From positions 1-64,000 of the forward strand of contig CAZHFW010000020.1 of assembly GCA_964531675.1 (NCBI GenBank): DNA of 64,000 nucleotides. The letters run 5' to 3'. The notes under the pieces are model-generated. The model saw only the letters and a list, made by a program, of their open reading frames with translations, did no database searches and was not told the origin of the DNA. The position numbers were made by a program, and so were the translations under genes. This stretch comes from CAZHFW01 sp964531675 (GTDB lineage Bacteria > Planctomycetota > Phycisphaerae > Phycisphaerales > UBA1924). This document shows, piece after piece, positions 35,410 to 42,732 of the stretch (the first letter of the stretch is position 1; each line of letters begins with the position of its first letter).

Positions 35410-35415
35410 TACACT
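35410..35415 (+). promoter_or_regulatory. Candidate -10 box of purF (TACACT)
   Basis: TACACT ends nine bases before the ATG at 35425. Confidence 0.42.
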
Positions 35416-35424
35416 CCCCGCGCG

Positions 35425-36942
35425 ATGCAGAACCGACCTCCCATCCGGCTGCCGGTGCTCGACGAAAGCAACATCGCGCGGGCCCAGGCCGAGGCCAGGC
35501 TCATCGCGTCCTACGAGAAGAAAGAGAAGTGCGGCGTCTTCGGCATCTGGGGCCATCCCCACGCGGCCAGACTCTGCTATCTCGGCGCGTACGCGCAGCA
35601 GCACCGCGGGCAGGAAGCGGCGGGCATCGCGGTCTCGGATGGGCAGCAGCTCAACGGCGTGACCGGCATGGGCCTGCTCGCGGAGATCTTCGAGGCCGAG
35701 ACGCTCGAGTATCTCAACGCGGTCGGAGGCAAGGGCGCCATCGCGCACAACCGGTACTCCACCGCGGGCGGCTCGTTGGCGTGCAACGCCCAGCCTCTGC
35801 TCGAGAGCTATGTCGGCGGTCAGGTGGCGCTGGCGCACAACGGCAACCTGATCAACTGCGATCTGCTCCGGAGCCGCTTCGAGCAGGCGGGGCACCTGTT
35901 CCACACGACCAGCGACACCGAAGTCATCATCCACATCCTGGCGTCGCCTCAACAGCAGCAAGCGCCCGATCCGCTGGCTGCCACCTTGCGACGCCTGCAG
36001 GGCGCGTTCAGCCTGCTCTTCCTCTTCCCGGACCGCATCGAGGCGGCCCGCGACCCCTGGGGCTGGCGTCCGTTGGTGCTCGGGGAGCTCAAGGACGAGT
36101 TTGGCACCTTCCCGGTGCTCGCGAGCGAAACGGTGGCGTTGGATGTCGTCGGGGCTCGCTTTGTGCGCGAGATCGAGCCTGGCGAAGTGGTGACGATCAA
36201 CGACGAGGGGATCTCGACGCGCCGCTTCACGGATGCGGCCGAACGCCGGGCGCACTGCGCGTTCGAGCACGTGTACTTCGCCAACCCCGCCAGCTCGGTC
36301 TTCGGACAGAACGTGCAGGCGACCCGCGAGAGGCTCGGCGAGGTCCTGGCCCGCGAGGCGCCGGTGGTCGCGGACTTCATCACGCCCATGCCCGACAGCG
36401 GGCGCTCGGCGGCGCTGGGCTACGCGCGCGCGAGCGGGATGGACTATCGCGAGGCGATCGTTCCCAACCGCTATGTCGGACGGACGTTCATCAAACCGAG
36501 CCAGCACGAACGGCAGGCGGCGGTGCGCCTCAAGCTCAACATCATCGAGGAGCTCGTACGCGGGAAGAAGCTTGTCGTGGTGGACGACTCCATCGTCCGC
36601 GGCACAACGACCAAGGCGAAGATGGATCAGCTCCGCGCTGCGGGCGCCAAGGAGATCCACCTGCGCATCAGCTGCCCGCCGATCCGCCATCCGTGCTATT
36701 TCGGCGTGGACTTTGCGACGCGCCAGCAGCTGGTGGCGCACGGGCGCTCGGTGGAAGAAATCCGCAAGATGCTGGGCGTGGACTCTCTCCACTACCTCAG
36801 CCTCGAGGGCTTGCTCTCGTGCATGGACCGCCCCGCGGAGCACTATTGCACCGCGTGCTGGTCGGGCGACTACCGCCTGGACCCGGAGCACCCCGAGTCG
36901 GACATCGTGATCGACTCGGAGCAGATGAAGATCTTCCGGTAA
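35425..36942 (+). CDS. purF: Amidophosphoribosyltransferase
   Basis: PurF makes 5-phosphoribosylamine from PRPP and glutamine in the first purine step. The 505-residue chain has the N-terminal nucleophile cysteine at residue 36 (KEKCGVFGIWG), so about 35 residues must be removed or tolerated, longer than most propeptides. Glutaminase motifs are GQEAAGIAVSD, HNRYSTAG and AHNGNLIN. The PRPP site is VVVDDSIVRGTT, and the C-terminal cysteines (CPPIRHPCYFG and CTACWSG) suggest the Fe-S type of Bacillus. The gene stands alone. Confidence 0.97.
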   Translation: MQNRPPIRLPVLDESNIARAQAEARLIASYEKKEKCGVFGIWGHPHAARLCYLGAYAQQHRGQEAAGIAVSDGQQLNGVTGMGLLAEIFEAETLEYLNAVGGKGAIAHNRYSTAGGSLACNAQPLLESYVGGQVALAHNGNLINCDLLRSRFEQAGHLFHTTSDTEVIIHILASPQQQQAPDPLAATLRRLQGAFSLLFLFPDRIEAARDPWGWRPLVLGELKDEFGTFPVLASETVALDVVGARFVREIEPGEVVTINDEGISTRRFTDAAERRAHCAFEHVYFANPASSVFGQNVQATRERLGEVLAREAPVVADFITPMPDSGRSAALGYARASGMDYREAIVPNRYVGRTFIKPSQHERQAAVRLKLNIIEELVRGKKLVVVDDSIVRGTTTKAKMDQLRAAGAKEIHLRISCPPIRHPCYFGVDFATRQQLVAHGRSVEEIRKMLGVDSLHYLSLEGLLSCMDRPAEHYCTACWSGDYRLDPEHPESDIVIDSEQMKIFR

Positions 36943-37131
36943 ACACGCCGAGCGGGGTCACTGGTCCGCGCGGGAGCTCTCTTCAACGCATCATCCGGAC
37001 CCGCCGGTCGAACAGCCTTGCCGTCGGACGCCTGATATCGGGGCCGGGACGCGCATCCGTGCGCTCAATGTTGGCGTCTTGGGGCGAACCGGAGCATGCG
37101 CTCGCCCGAATCGGGGATGCGGAGGGCGTCC

Positions 37132-37818
37132 ATGAGCGATGCACCCAGTCGATCCGGCGGCTTCTTTCGGTCTCTCCTCGAGCTGGTCGCGCAGCCGGTG
37201 TTTCCGATGCTGTTCGCGGGCCTGCTCGTGTTCGAGATCCTCGTGCTTCTGCCGGCCGGTGGACGCTGCCGCTGCGGCTTTCGGTCGTGGGAAGGCGTCG
37301 CGATCATGACCGATGCTGGCCCACGGGTGCTGGCGTATCCGAGCCCCGAGTGGGAGGAAGCTGAGCTGAGCGGCGCGATGGCGAACCCGCTGGCGACCGC
37401 CCGGGTCTTCAAACTCCGGCGCAACGAGCTCGGCCTGACCGCCCGAACCGGCATTTCCGTGGTCTACAGCCCGACGCCCGGCTCGGGATGGGATACGCCT
37501 CTGATGGAGCGCGCGTTCCGCGAGGGTCTGGCCGACGCGTTCGAGCGCGAGGACGTGACGGGTGACCCCAACGTGAGCGAGCGCCTGCGCTCGGGCGAGT
37601 TGTCGTCGGTTTCCATCAACCTCTCTGGGATCGTCGCGATGATGTTCATCGGGACGCCGCCAGCGGGCCTGGCCTTGACCGCTCCGCTGGCGATTCGGGC
37701 TTCCCGGGCGCGCCGGATCGCGGCGAAGGGCTTCTGCGCGCACTGCGGCTACGACGCCCGGGGCCTCCCGGCCTGTCCGGAGTGCGGACGCGTGAACGAG
37801 GTCAATAATGAGGCGTGA
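37132..37818 (+). CDS. Membrane protein with planctomycete-type C-terminal zinc ribbon
   Basis: The 228-residue product has two membrane helices, about residues 20-42 and 160-190, with an extracytoplasmic loop between them. The C-terminal zinc ribbon reads CAHCGYDARGLPACPECGR, a short motif I know mainly from planctomycete membrane proteins. The start at 37132 has GGAGGG upstream. Its stop overlaps the GTG start of mqnD by four bases (GTGA), so they are coupled. Its function is unknown. Confidence 0.72.
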   Translation: MSDAPSRSGGFFRSLLELVAQPVFPMLFAGLLVFEILVLLPAGGRCRCGFRSWEGVAIMTDAGPRVLAYPSPEWEEAELSGAMANPLATARVFKLRRNELGLTARTGISVVYSPTPGSGWDTPLMERAFREGLADAFEREDVTGDPNVSERLRSGELSSVSINLSGIVAMMFIGTPPAGLALTAPLAIRASRARRIAAKGFCAHCGYDARGLPACPECGRVNEVNNEA

Positions 37819-38798
37819 CCAAGATCAACCTCACGCTGGCCCACTCGCCCGACCCGGATGACGTGTTCATGTGGTGGCCGCTCACCGGGAAGATCGATCC
37901 CCGGACGGGCGCGACGCTCACCGCTCCCGCGCTGGACACCGGGCGGTTTTCGTTCACGCCGGTCCCGGCGGACATCGAGCTGCTCAACAAGCGGGCGATC
38001 GCGGGGAAGGATCTGTACGACATCACGGCGCTCTCCTTTCGCGCGTACGCGGATGTGCAGGATCGGTACATCCTGACCGCGGGGGGCTCATCGTTCGGGG
38101 ACGGGTACGGGCCCAAGGTCGTGTGCAGGAAGGATCAGACCGGTGCGCCGGTGCACATCGGGTGCGAGGGGTGCCTGGGGAAGCCCGGCGTTCGCTTCGC
38201 GGTGCCCGGGATGCGGACCACCGCGTTCATGCTGCTCGGTCTGGTGATGGGGCCGGGCCCGCTGCGCAAGGCGATCGATGAGGGGCGCGTGCGCGAGGTG
38301 CCTTTCGAGCGCGTGATTCCGACCGTGGCGTCGGGCGAGGCGGATGTGGGTCTGGTGATCCACGAAGGGCAGATCACATTCGCGGATGCGGGGCTTCGGA
38401 TGGTGATCGACGTCGGGGACTGGTGGAAGGAAGAGACGGGCTTGCCCCTGCCTCTGGGCGCCAACGCGATCCGCCGGGATCTGGACGCGATCCATGGCGC
38501 GGGGACGGTCGTGGAGGTGGAGAAGCTCCTGGCGGCGTCGATCCGTCACGCGGTGCAGCACCGGGAGGAGTCGGTGGCCTACACGCTGCCTTTCGCGCTG
38601 GCGAACGTGGACCGAGGCGGGCACGAGCGTGAGAAGCCGACCCTGGAGCGCGTGAGCAAGTACATCGACATGTACGTGAACGCGTGGACCATGAACATGG
38701 GCGTCAAGGGCGTGGAGGCGCTCCGGAGGCTCTACGAAACCGGAGCTTCGGCGGGGCTTTGCCCGCTGGTCACGAGGCTCGATCCGGTCGGGCTCTGA
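37815..38798 (+). CDS. mqnD: MqnD-like protein (1,4-dihydroxy-6-naphthoate synthase)
   Basis: MqnD converts cyclic de-hypoxanthine futalosine to 1,4-dihydroxy-6-naphthoate in the futalosine route to menaquinone. The 327-residue protein has the periplasmic-binding-protein-like fold of this family, with LAHSPDPDDVFMWWPL at the start, DITALSFRAYADV, GPKVVCRKD, and GEADVGLVIHEGQITF. The SPDPDD start differs from the SPCPND form in Thermus MqnD, so a relative with altered specificity is possible. It begins at GTG inside the upstream stop. Confidence 0.72.
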   Translation: MTKINLTLAHSPDPDDVFMWWPLTGKIDPRTGATLTAPALDTGRFSFTPVPADIELLNKRAIAGKDLYDITALSFRAYADVQDRYILTAGGSSFGDGYGPKVVCRKDQTGAPVHIGCEGCLGKPGVRFAVPGMRTTAFMLLGLVMGPGPLRKAIDEGRVREVPFERVIPTVASGEADVGLVIHEGQITFADAGLRMVIDVGDWWKEETGLPLPLGANAIRRDLDAIHGAGTVVEVEKLLAASIRHAVQHREESVAYTLPFALANVDRGGHEREKPTLERVSKYIDMYVNAWTMNMGVKGVEALRRLYETGASAGLCPLVTRLDPVGL

Positions 38799-38847
38799 GG
38801 CGGGGCTGATCCAGATCGCGCGGGCGATGCGGCGCAGGGCCGGACGC

Positions 38848-38853
38848 TACCAT
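38848..38853 (+). promoter_or_regulatory. Candidate -10 box of the FAH gene (TACCAT)
   Basis: TACCAT ends five bases before the ATG at 38859, favouring that codon over the TTG at 38853. Confidence 0.42.
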
Positions 38854-38858
38854 TGGAC

Positions 38859-39608
38859 ATGCACCTCATCCGCTCGCAGTTTGGGCTCTCGGTTGAACGT
38901 CCCGGGCAGGAATCGCTGCCGATCCGGCACATCATCGGCATCGGAATGAACTACGCGGCGCACGCCCGCGAGCAGGGAAAGGCCCCGCCCGAGCGGATCG
39001 TGTACTTCACCAAGAATCTCTCGGCACTGGCGCTGGATGGCGACGCGATCGTCGTTCCGAAGATCTGCCAGGACCGCGAACAGGTCGACTTCGAGGCGGA
39101 GCTGGCGTTCATCATTGATGCGCCGCGCGTGGGCCGCACGGGGCAGCCCGTCCCGATCCGCGACGTTCCCAAGGCCGAGGCGCTGAACTTTGTGCTCGGG
39201 TACACGACGGCCAACGACGTCTCGGCGCGGTGGTGGCAGAAGGACGGCGCCGGCGGGCAGTTCTGCCGGGGCAAGTCGTTCGACACCTTCTGCCCGCTTG
39301 GGACCAGGCTCGTCGCGCCCGAGGCGCTGGGGAACGCCCGCGATGGCTCGGGGCTGCGGATCCAGTGCCGGGTGAACGGCACGGTGATGCAGGACTCGAG
39401 CACCTCGGACATGATCTTCGACGTGCCCACGATCATCAGCGAGCTCTCACGCGGGACGACCCTTCTGCCCGGGACGCTCTTCCTGACCGGGACGCCCCAG
39501 GGCGTGGGCATGGCCCGCACGCCGCCGGCGTTCCTGAAGCACGGGGACAGCGTGGAGGTCGAGATCGAGCGTCTGGGAACGCTGCGGAACACCGTCCGCT
39601 TCGAGTGA
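38859..39608 (+). CDS. Fumarylacetoacetate hydrolase family protein
   Basis: This 249-residue protein has the FAH fold: IGIGMNYAAHAREQG, the metal ligands in DFEAELAFIID, VLGYTTANDVSAR, KSFDTFCPLG, and the closing LTGTPQGVGMARTPPAFL. Family members hydrolyse or decarboxylate beta-diketo acids such as oxaloacetate, or isomerise homoprotocatechuate intermediates; the substrate here is not known. The start follows TACCAT by five bases. Gene neighbours give no pathway context. Confidence 0.87.
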   Translation: MHLIRSQFGLSVERPGQESLPIRHIIGIGMNYAAHAREQGKAPPERIVYFTKNLSALALDGDAIVVPKICQDREQVDFEAELAFIIDAPRVGRTGQPVPIRDVPKAEALNFVLGYTTANDVSARWWQKDGAGGQFCRGKSFDTFCPLGTRLVAPEALGNARDGSGLRIQCRVNGTVMQDSSTSDMIFDVPTIISELSRGTTLLPGTLFLTGTPQGVGMARTPPAFLKHGDSVEVEIERLGTLRNTVRFE

Positions 39609-39633
39609 AAACGCGAGGAAGCGCGGGGTCCCC

Positions 39634-39639
39634 TACTGT
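39634..39639 (+). promoter_or_regulatory. Candidate -10 box of smpB (TACTGT)
   Basis: TACTGT ends ten bases before the ATG at 39650. Confidence 0.4.
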
Positions 39640-39649
39640 TGCACGCTTC

Positions 39650-40138
39650 ATGACGGCCAAGAAATCCAACACCAAGGACGGGCCCGATCATCCGATCGCG
39701 GAGAACCGCAAGGGCAGGTTCGACTACGAGATCACCGAGACGCTCGAGGTGGGGATGGTCCTGCGCGGGCATGAGGTCAAGAGCGCCCGCGAGGGACGCG
39801 TGCACCTGGCCGAGGGCTACGTCCGCGCGACGATCGATCCGCCCGAGCTGCTCCTGATGAATGTGAACATCGAGGAGTACAAGTACGCGGGGCCTCTGAA
39901 GACCGCCAAGCACCGCGTGCGCGTGCTGCTGGCGCACAAGAAAGAGATCGTCAGGCTCGGGCAGGCGATGCAGGTGAAGGGGATGACGATCGTCCCCCTG
40001 AAGATGTACTTCCGCAACGGATTCGCGAAGCTGCTCATCGGCGTGGGCAAGGGCCGCAAGAGCCAGGACAAGCGGCAGGCGATCACCAAGCGCGAGACGC
40101 AGCGCGACATCCAGCGGGCCATGTCGCGGCGGGCGTGA
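39650..40138 (+). CDS. smpB: tmRNA-binding protein SmpB
   Basis: SmpB binds tmRNA to rescue stalled ribosomes. The 162-residue protein shows all family motifs: ENRKGRFDYEITETLEVG, GHEVKSAREGRVHLAEGY, NIEEYKYAG, the long C-terminal basic tail (KRQAITKRE, MSRRA). The N-terminus carries about 20 additional polar residues. No tmRNA gene is seen nearby. Confidence 0.96.
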   Translation: MTAKKSNTKDGPDHPIAENRKGRFDYEITETLEVGMVLRGHEVKSAREGRVHLAEGYVRATIDPPELLLMNVNIEEYKYAGPLKTAKHRVRVLLAHKKEIVRLGQAMQVKGMTIVPLKMYFRNGFAKLLIGVGKGRKSQDKRQAITKRETQRDIQRAMSRRA

Positions 40139-40171
40139 TCGCGATGACCAGAGCGTGGGCGGGAATGAAAA

Positions 40172-40193
40172 CGAGCGTCCGAAGGGACGCTCG
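40172..40193 (-). terminator. Terminator after atpC
   Basis: CGAGCGTCC (40172-40180) pairs with GGACGCTCG (40185-40193), loop GAAG. The minus strand continues into CGTTTTC. The hairpin may also affect the convergent smpB transcript. Confidence 0.75.
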
Positions 40194-40220
40194 CGGGGTG
40201 CCTTTGGTTGTGTGGATCGA

Positions 40221-40637
40221 TCAGCGGCCGCCGGCGACGCGGAGCTTCACGCGGGCGCGTTCGCGGTCCTTGTTGAGGGCGTCGACCTGCGCGACGCGGT
40301 TGGGCGTGTTCTCGGGGATCGTGCGGGCCTCGAGCGACTTGAGCTCGGCCTGGATCTCGGCAGTGTTGAGCTGGTCCTTGGGGGTGGCGCGTTCGGCCAG
40401 GACGGTCAGGGTCTGGCCGTTCATCTGGACGAAGCCGCCATCGACGAAGAAGGACCGCTCGGCCTTGTCGGCGGTGGTCAGGGAGAGCTCGCCGGTGCCC
40501 AGGCGCGCCAGGATGGGCGCACGACCCGGGAGGAAGCCCATGAGGCCGTCCCAAGCGGGGATCGAGGCGTAGGTGACCTCGCTGTCCAGGAGGCTGGCAG
40601 CGGGCGTGACCAAGCGGCAACGGAAGGTGTTCGCCAC
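40221..40637 (-). CDS. atpC: ATP synthase F1 subunit epsilon
   Basis: Subunit epsilon sits on the central stalk and regulates hydrolysis. The 138-residue product has the N-terminal beta-sandwich (FRCRLVTPAAS, PAWDGLMGFLPGRAPIL, FVDGGFVQMNGQTLTVLAE) and a C-terminal helical pair. The start is GTG at 40637, with GGAG eight bases upstream; a TATCAT box lies at 40699-40704 on the minus strand, about 60 bases before it. It stands alone, 19 kb from the F0 operon and without atpD, its usual neighbour. Confidence 0.92.
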   Translation of the reverse strand: MANTFRCRLVTPAASLLDSEVTYASIPAWDGLMGFLPGRAPILARLGTGELSLTTADKAERSFFVDGGFVQMNGQTLTVLAERATPKDQLNTAEIQAELKSLEARTIPENTPNRVAQVDALNKDRERARVKLRVAGGR

Positions 40638-40764
40638 GGGAAAGCTCCAAACATTCCCCGGACGCCGATCCGGATCTGGACCGTGGTTCGGGGGAGCGAT
40701 GATAGACCGCAACCGGCCGCCGGTCGTCCCCGGGCGATCGACGACAGGGCTCGGATGGAAGGGG

Positions 40765-40770
40765 TACGCT
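40765..40770 (+). promoter_or_regulatory. Candidate -10 box of the FecCD gene (TACGCT)
   Basis: TACGCT ends six bases before the ATG at 40777. Confidence 0.4.
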
Positions 40771-40776
40771 CGGGCG

Positions 40777-41748
40777 ATGTTCTCGAGACGGGCGGTGATC
40801 ACCCTTTCGATTTGCCTGGCGCTGGCCGGTCTGGCGGTCCTGCTGCGGCTCATGGTCGGCGGGACCAAGTTCGGCTGGCCTGCCGAGACCTCGATCTTTG
40901 ATCTACGGGCCCAGCGGGCGGTCTGCGGCCTCATCGTCGGGGCGGCCCTGGCGGTGTCGGGCGTCAAGCTCCAGTGCATGCTGCGCAACCCCCTGGCCTC
41001 GCCCGATCTGCTCGGGCTGGCTTCGGGCGCGGGGCTGGGCGTCATTCTGGCGATCTATGCGAGCTACCGGGCGTCGGGGCACATCTCGCCAGCGGGTCTG
41101 AACGTCATCCCGGCGCTGCTCGGCTCGCTCGGAGCGCTGGGCGTTGTCTACGTCCTGAGCCAGCGTCGCGGGCTGATCGATCCGGTCTCGCTCGTGCTGA
41201 TCGGCGTGGTCGTGAGCATCATGTGTGCCGCGGGCTCGATGCTCGTGGAGCACCTGCTCCCGGATCAGGGAGCGGCCGCACGGCGCTGGCTCCTGGGCGC
41301 GCTGCGCGACGACGCTCGCCCGGTCCAGCTCTGGGTCTCGGGACTGCTCACGCTGGCGATGATCGGCGTGGGCGTCTGGCTCGGGCCTTCGATGGACGCG
41401 GCCTCGCTCGAAGAGGATGAAGCCAGGAGCGTCGGTGTGCGCCTGGGCGTGCTCCGCGCGATCCTGTTCGTGAGCTCGGGCGTGCTGGCGGCGACCAGCG
41501 TGACGCTCGCGGGTCCGATCGGCTTTGTCGGATTGGTGTGCCCCCACCTGGTCAGGCTCGGCGCGGGGCCGGCGCATCGGCCACTGGTGATCGGTGCGGC
41601 GCTGGCGGGTGCGGCGCTCGTGGTGGGGAGCGACACGCTCGTGAAGGCGTTCTCGCTCGGCTCGGGCAGGCTTCCCCTGAACGTGATCACCAGCCTGATC
41701 GGTGGGCCTTGCCTGATCTTCATGCTGCGCAAGCGGCTGGCCTCGTAA
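40777..41748 (+). CDS. FecCD-family ABC transporter permease
   Basis: The 323-residue protein has about nine membrane helices and the FecCD signatures of iron-siderophore, haem or cobalamin importers: LQCMLRNPLASPDLLGLASGAGLG and the ATPase-coupling segment GPIGFVGLVCPHLVRL. Substrate is unknown. The gene stands alone: no binding protein or ATPase is next to it, so it must work with partners elsewhere or be a remnant. Confidence 0.88.
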   Translation: MFSRRAVITLSICLALAGLAVLLRLMVGGTKFGWPAETSIFDLRAQRAVCGLIVGAALAVSGVKLQCMLRNPLASPDLLGLASGAGLGVILAIYASYRASGHISPAGLNVIPALLGSLGALGVVYVLSQRRGLIDPVSLVLIGVVVSIMCAAGSMLVEHLLPDQGAAARRWLLGALRDDARPVQLWVSGLLTLAMIGVGVWLGPSMDAASLEEDEARSVGVRLGVLRAILFVSSGVLAATSVTLAGPIGFVGLVCPHLVRLGAGPAHRPLVIGAALAGAALVVGSDTLVKAFSLGSGRLPLNVITSLIGGPCLIFMLRKRLAS

Positions 41749-41767
41749 ACGAGGCACGAAAACACAA

Positions 41768-41791
41768 CGCCCCGCTCGCGGGAGCGGGGCG
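41768..41791 (-). terminator. Terminator after the PEP-CTERM-like gene
   Basis: A 10-bp stem (CGCCCCGCTC at 41768-41777 with its complement at 41782-41791, loop GCGG) is followed on the minus strand by TTGTGTTTTC. It may also stop the convergent FecCD transcript. Confidence 0.8.
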
Positions 41792-41817
41792 CTGGTGAAG
41801 TTCATCGTCCGACAAAC

Positions 41818-42495
41818 TCAGGAGCGACGGCGGCGCAGCGCGCCCAGGCCGGCGAAGGCCATCAGCGCGCCGGTGCCCGGGGTGGGAGCGGTGCCCCAGA
41901 TCGTGGCGACGTACTGACCGATGGGCGAGAAGGAGAACTGGCTCCAGTTGGAGCCGTTGTAGTAGCTCAGGTTCACGGTGTAGAACCCGACGGTCATGCC
42001 GGAGGTGCACTGGAAGCCGAGCGAACCGTCGTAGTTGAAGTTCTCGACGCCGACGGCGTATCCGACGTTGTTGAATCCGCCGAGCAGGTTGGTGCCGTTG
42101 AGCGGGATCTGGACCGGGAGCACGCTGAACTGGCCCGGCTCGAGTTCGGGCATGGGGACGCTCTTGATGGTCTTGGAGTAGAGCGTGGCGCCGGAGCCGA
42201 AGACCAGGCCCGAGGCGTCGCCATCGTTGAGCGTGAACTTGATGTCGGTGGTTCCCGCGGCGATGGAGGAGCTGCCTGAGTTGTAGACGAGCATGCCCAG
42301 GCGGATGCTGTCCAGGGACGCGGGCGGGGAGCCCGGGCCGCCGAGCCAGCCGCTGTCGCCGTAGCGCTCGGAGGGGCTCGAGAACTTGTTGAACGGCGTG
42401 AAGAAGCCGTTGTCCCAGAGCGAGTCGTACACAACCTGGGCGGACGCGGTGCTGGCGACGCCCGCCATCAACAGAACAGCTAATGCAGAACGCAT
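41818..42495 (-). CDS. Secreted protein with PEP-CTERM-like sorting tail
   Basis: The 225-residue product has a signal peptide (MRSALAVLLMAGVASTASAQ) and a Gly/Ser/Asn-rich beta-type body. Its C-terminus has the tripartite sorting pattern: a short PTPGT motif, a hydrophobic helix (ALMAFAGLGAL) and a basic end RRRRS. Exosortase-type enzymes cleave such tails and pass proteins to the cell surface. The start at 42495 has GGAAGAGAG upstream, and a nine-G tract (sense strand) lies 21 bases before the ATG. The function of the body is unknown. Confidence 0.78.
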   Translation of the reverse strand: MRSALAVLLMAGVASTASAQVVYDSLWDNGFFTPFNKFSSPSERYGDSGWLGGPGSPPASLDSIRLGMLVYNSGSSSIAAGTTDIKFTLNDGDASGLVFGSGATLYSKTIKSVPMPELEPGQFSVLPVQIPLNGTNLLGGFNNVGYAVGVENFNYDGSLGFQCTSGMTVGFYTVNLSYYNGSNWSQFSFSPIGQYVATIWGTAPTPGTGALMAFAGLGALRRRRS

Positions 42496-42516
42496 GTCTC
42501 TCTTCCTTCTGGTTAT

Positions 42517-42525
42517 CCCCCCCCC
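42517..42525. repeat. C9 homopolymer (G9 on the sense strand of the PEP-CTERM-like gene)
   Basis: Nine C lie 21 bases upstream of the ATG of the PEP-CTERM-like gene, just before its Shine-Dalgarno. Together with G7 at 42549-42555 it can form a GC-only stem enclosing GGAAAGTCATTCC. Confidence 0.85.
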
Positions 42526-42548
42526 AAGGAAAGTCATTCCCTCACTGA

Positions 42549-42555
42549 GGGGGGG
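42549..42555. repeat. G7 homopolymer
   Basis: Seven G lie 23 bases beyond the C9 tract and are complementary to it. Confidence 0.85.
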
Positions 42556-42652
42556 CTGCCTGAGATTCCACCACAAAGCTCTCCCGGAAACAAGAGGGGC
42601 GGCACGTCTTGAGGGTTGGAGCCGGGTGCATCCCGGCAGCCCTGCGGCTTTC

Positions 42653-42662
42653 GGGGGGGGGG
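42653..42662. repeat. G10 homopolymer
   Basis: Ten G in a row lie between the mutL stop and the PEP-CTERM-like promoter region, in non-coding DNA. Confidence 0.85.
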
Positions 42663-42732
42663 CCGCACTTTCGGAGGGCGGGATGACGCAGGTCCGAGAG
42701 CCTTTGGGCAAGGTTCTGTTCGGTTCGTGCGC

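Noticed and set aside
33418..36891. A 1157-residue frame antisense to fdx, iscX, holB and purF
   Set aside because: It covers four well-supported genes on the plus strand and has shadow-type composition.
39609..39649. tmRNA gene beside smpB
   Set aside because: The interval is too short, and no tRNA-Ala-like acceptor end with GGTTCGA was found nearby.
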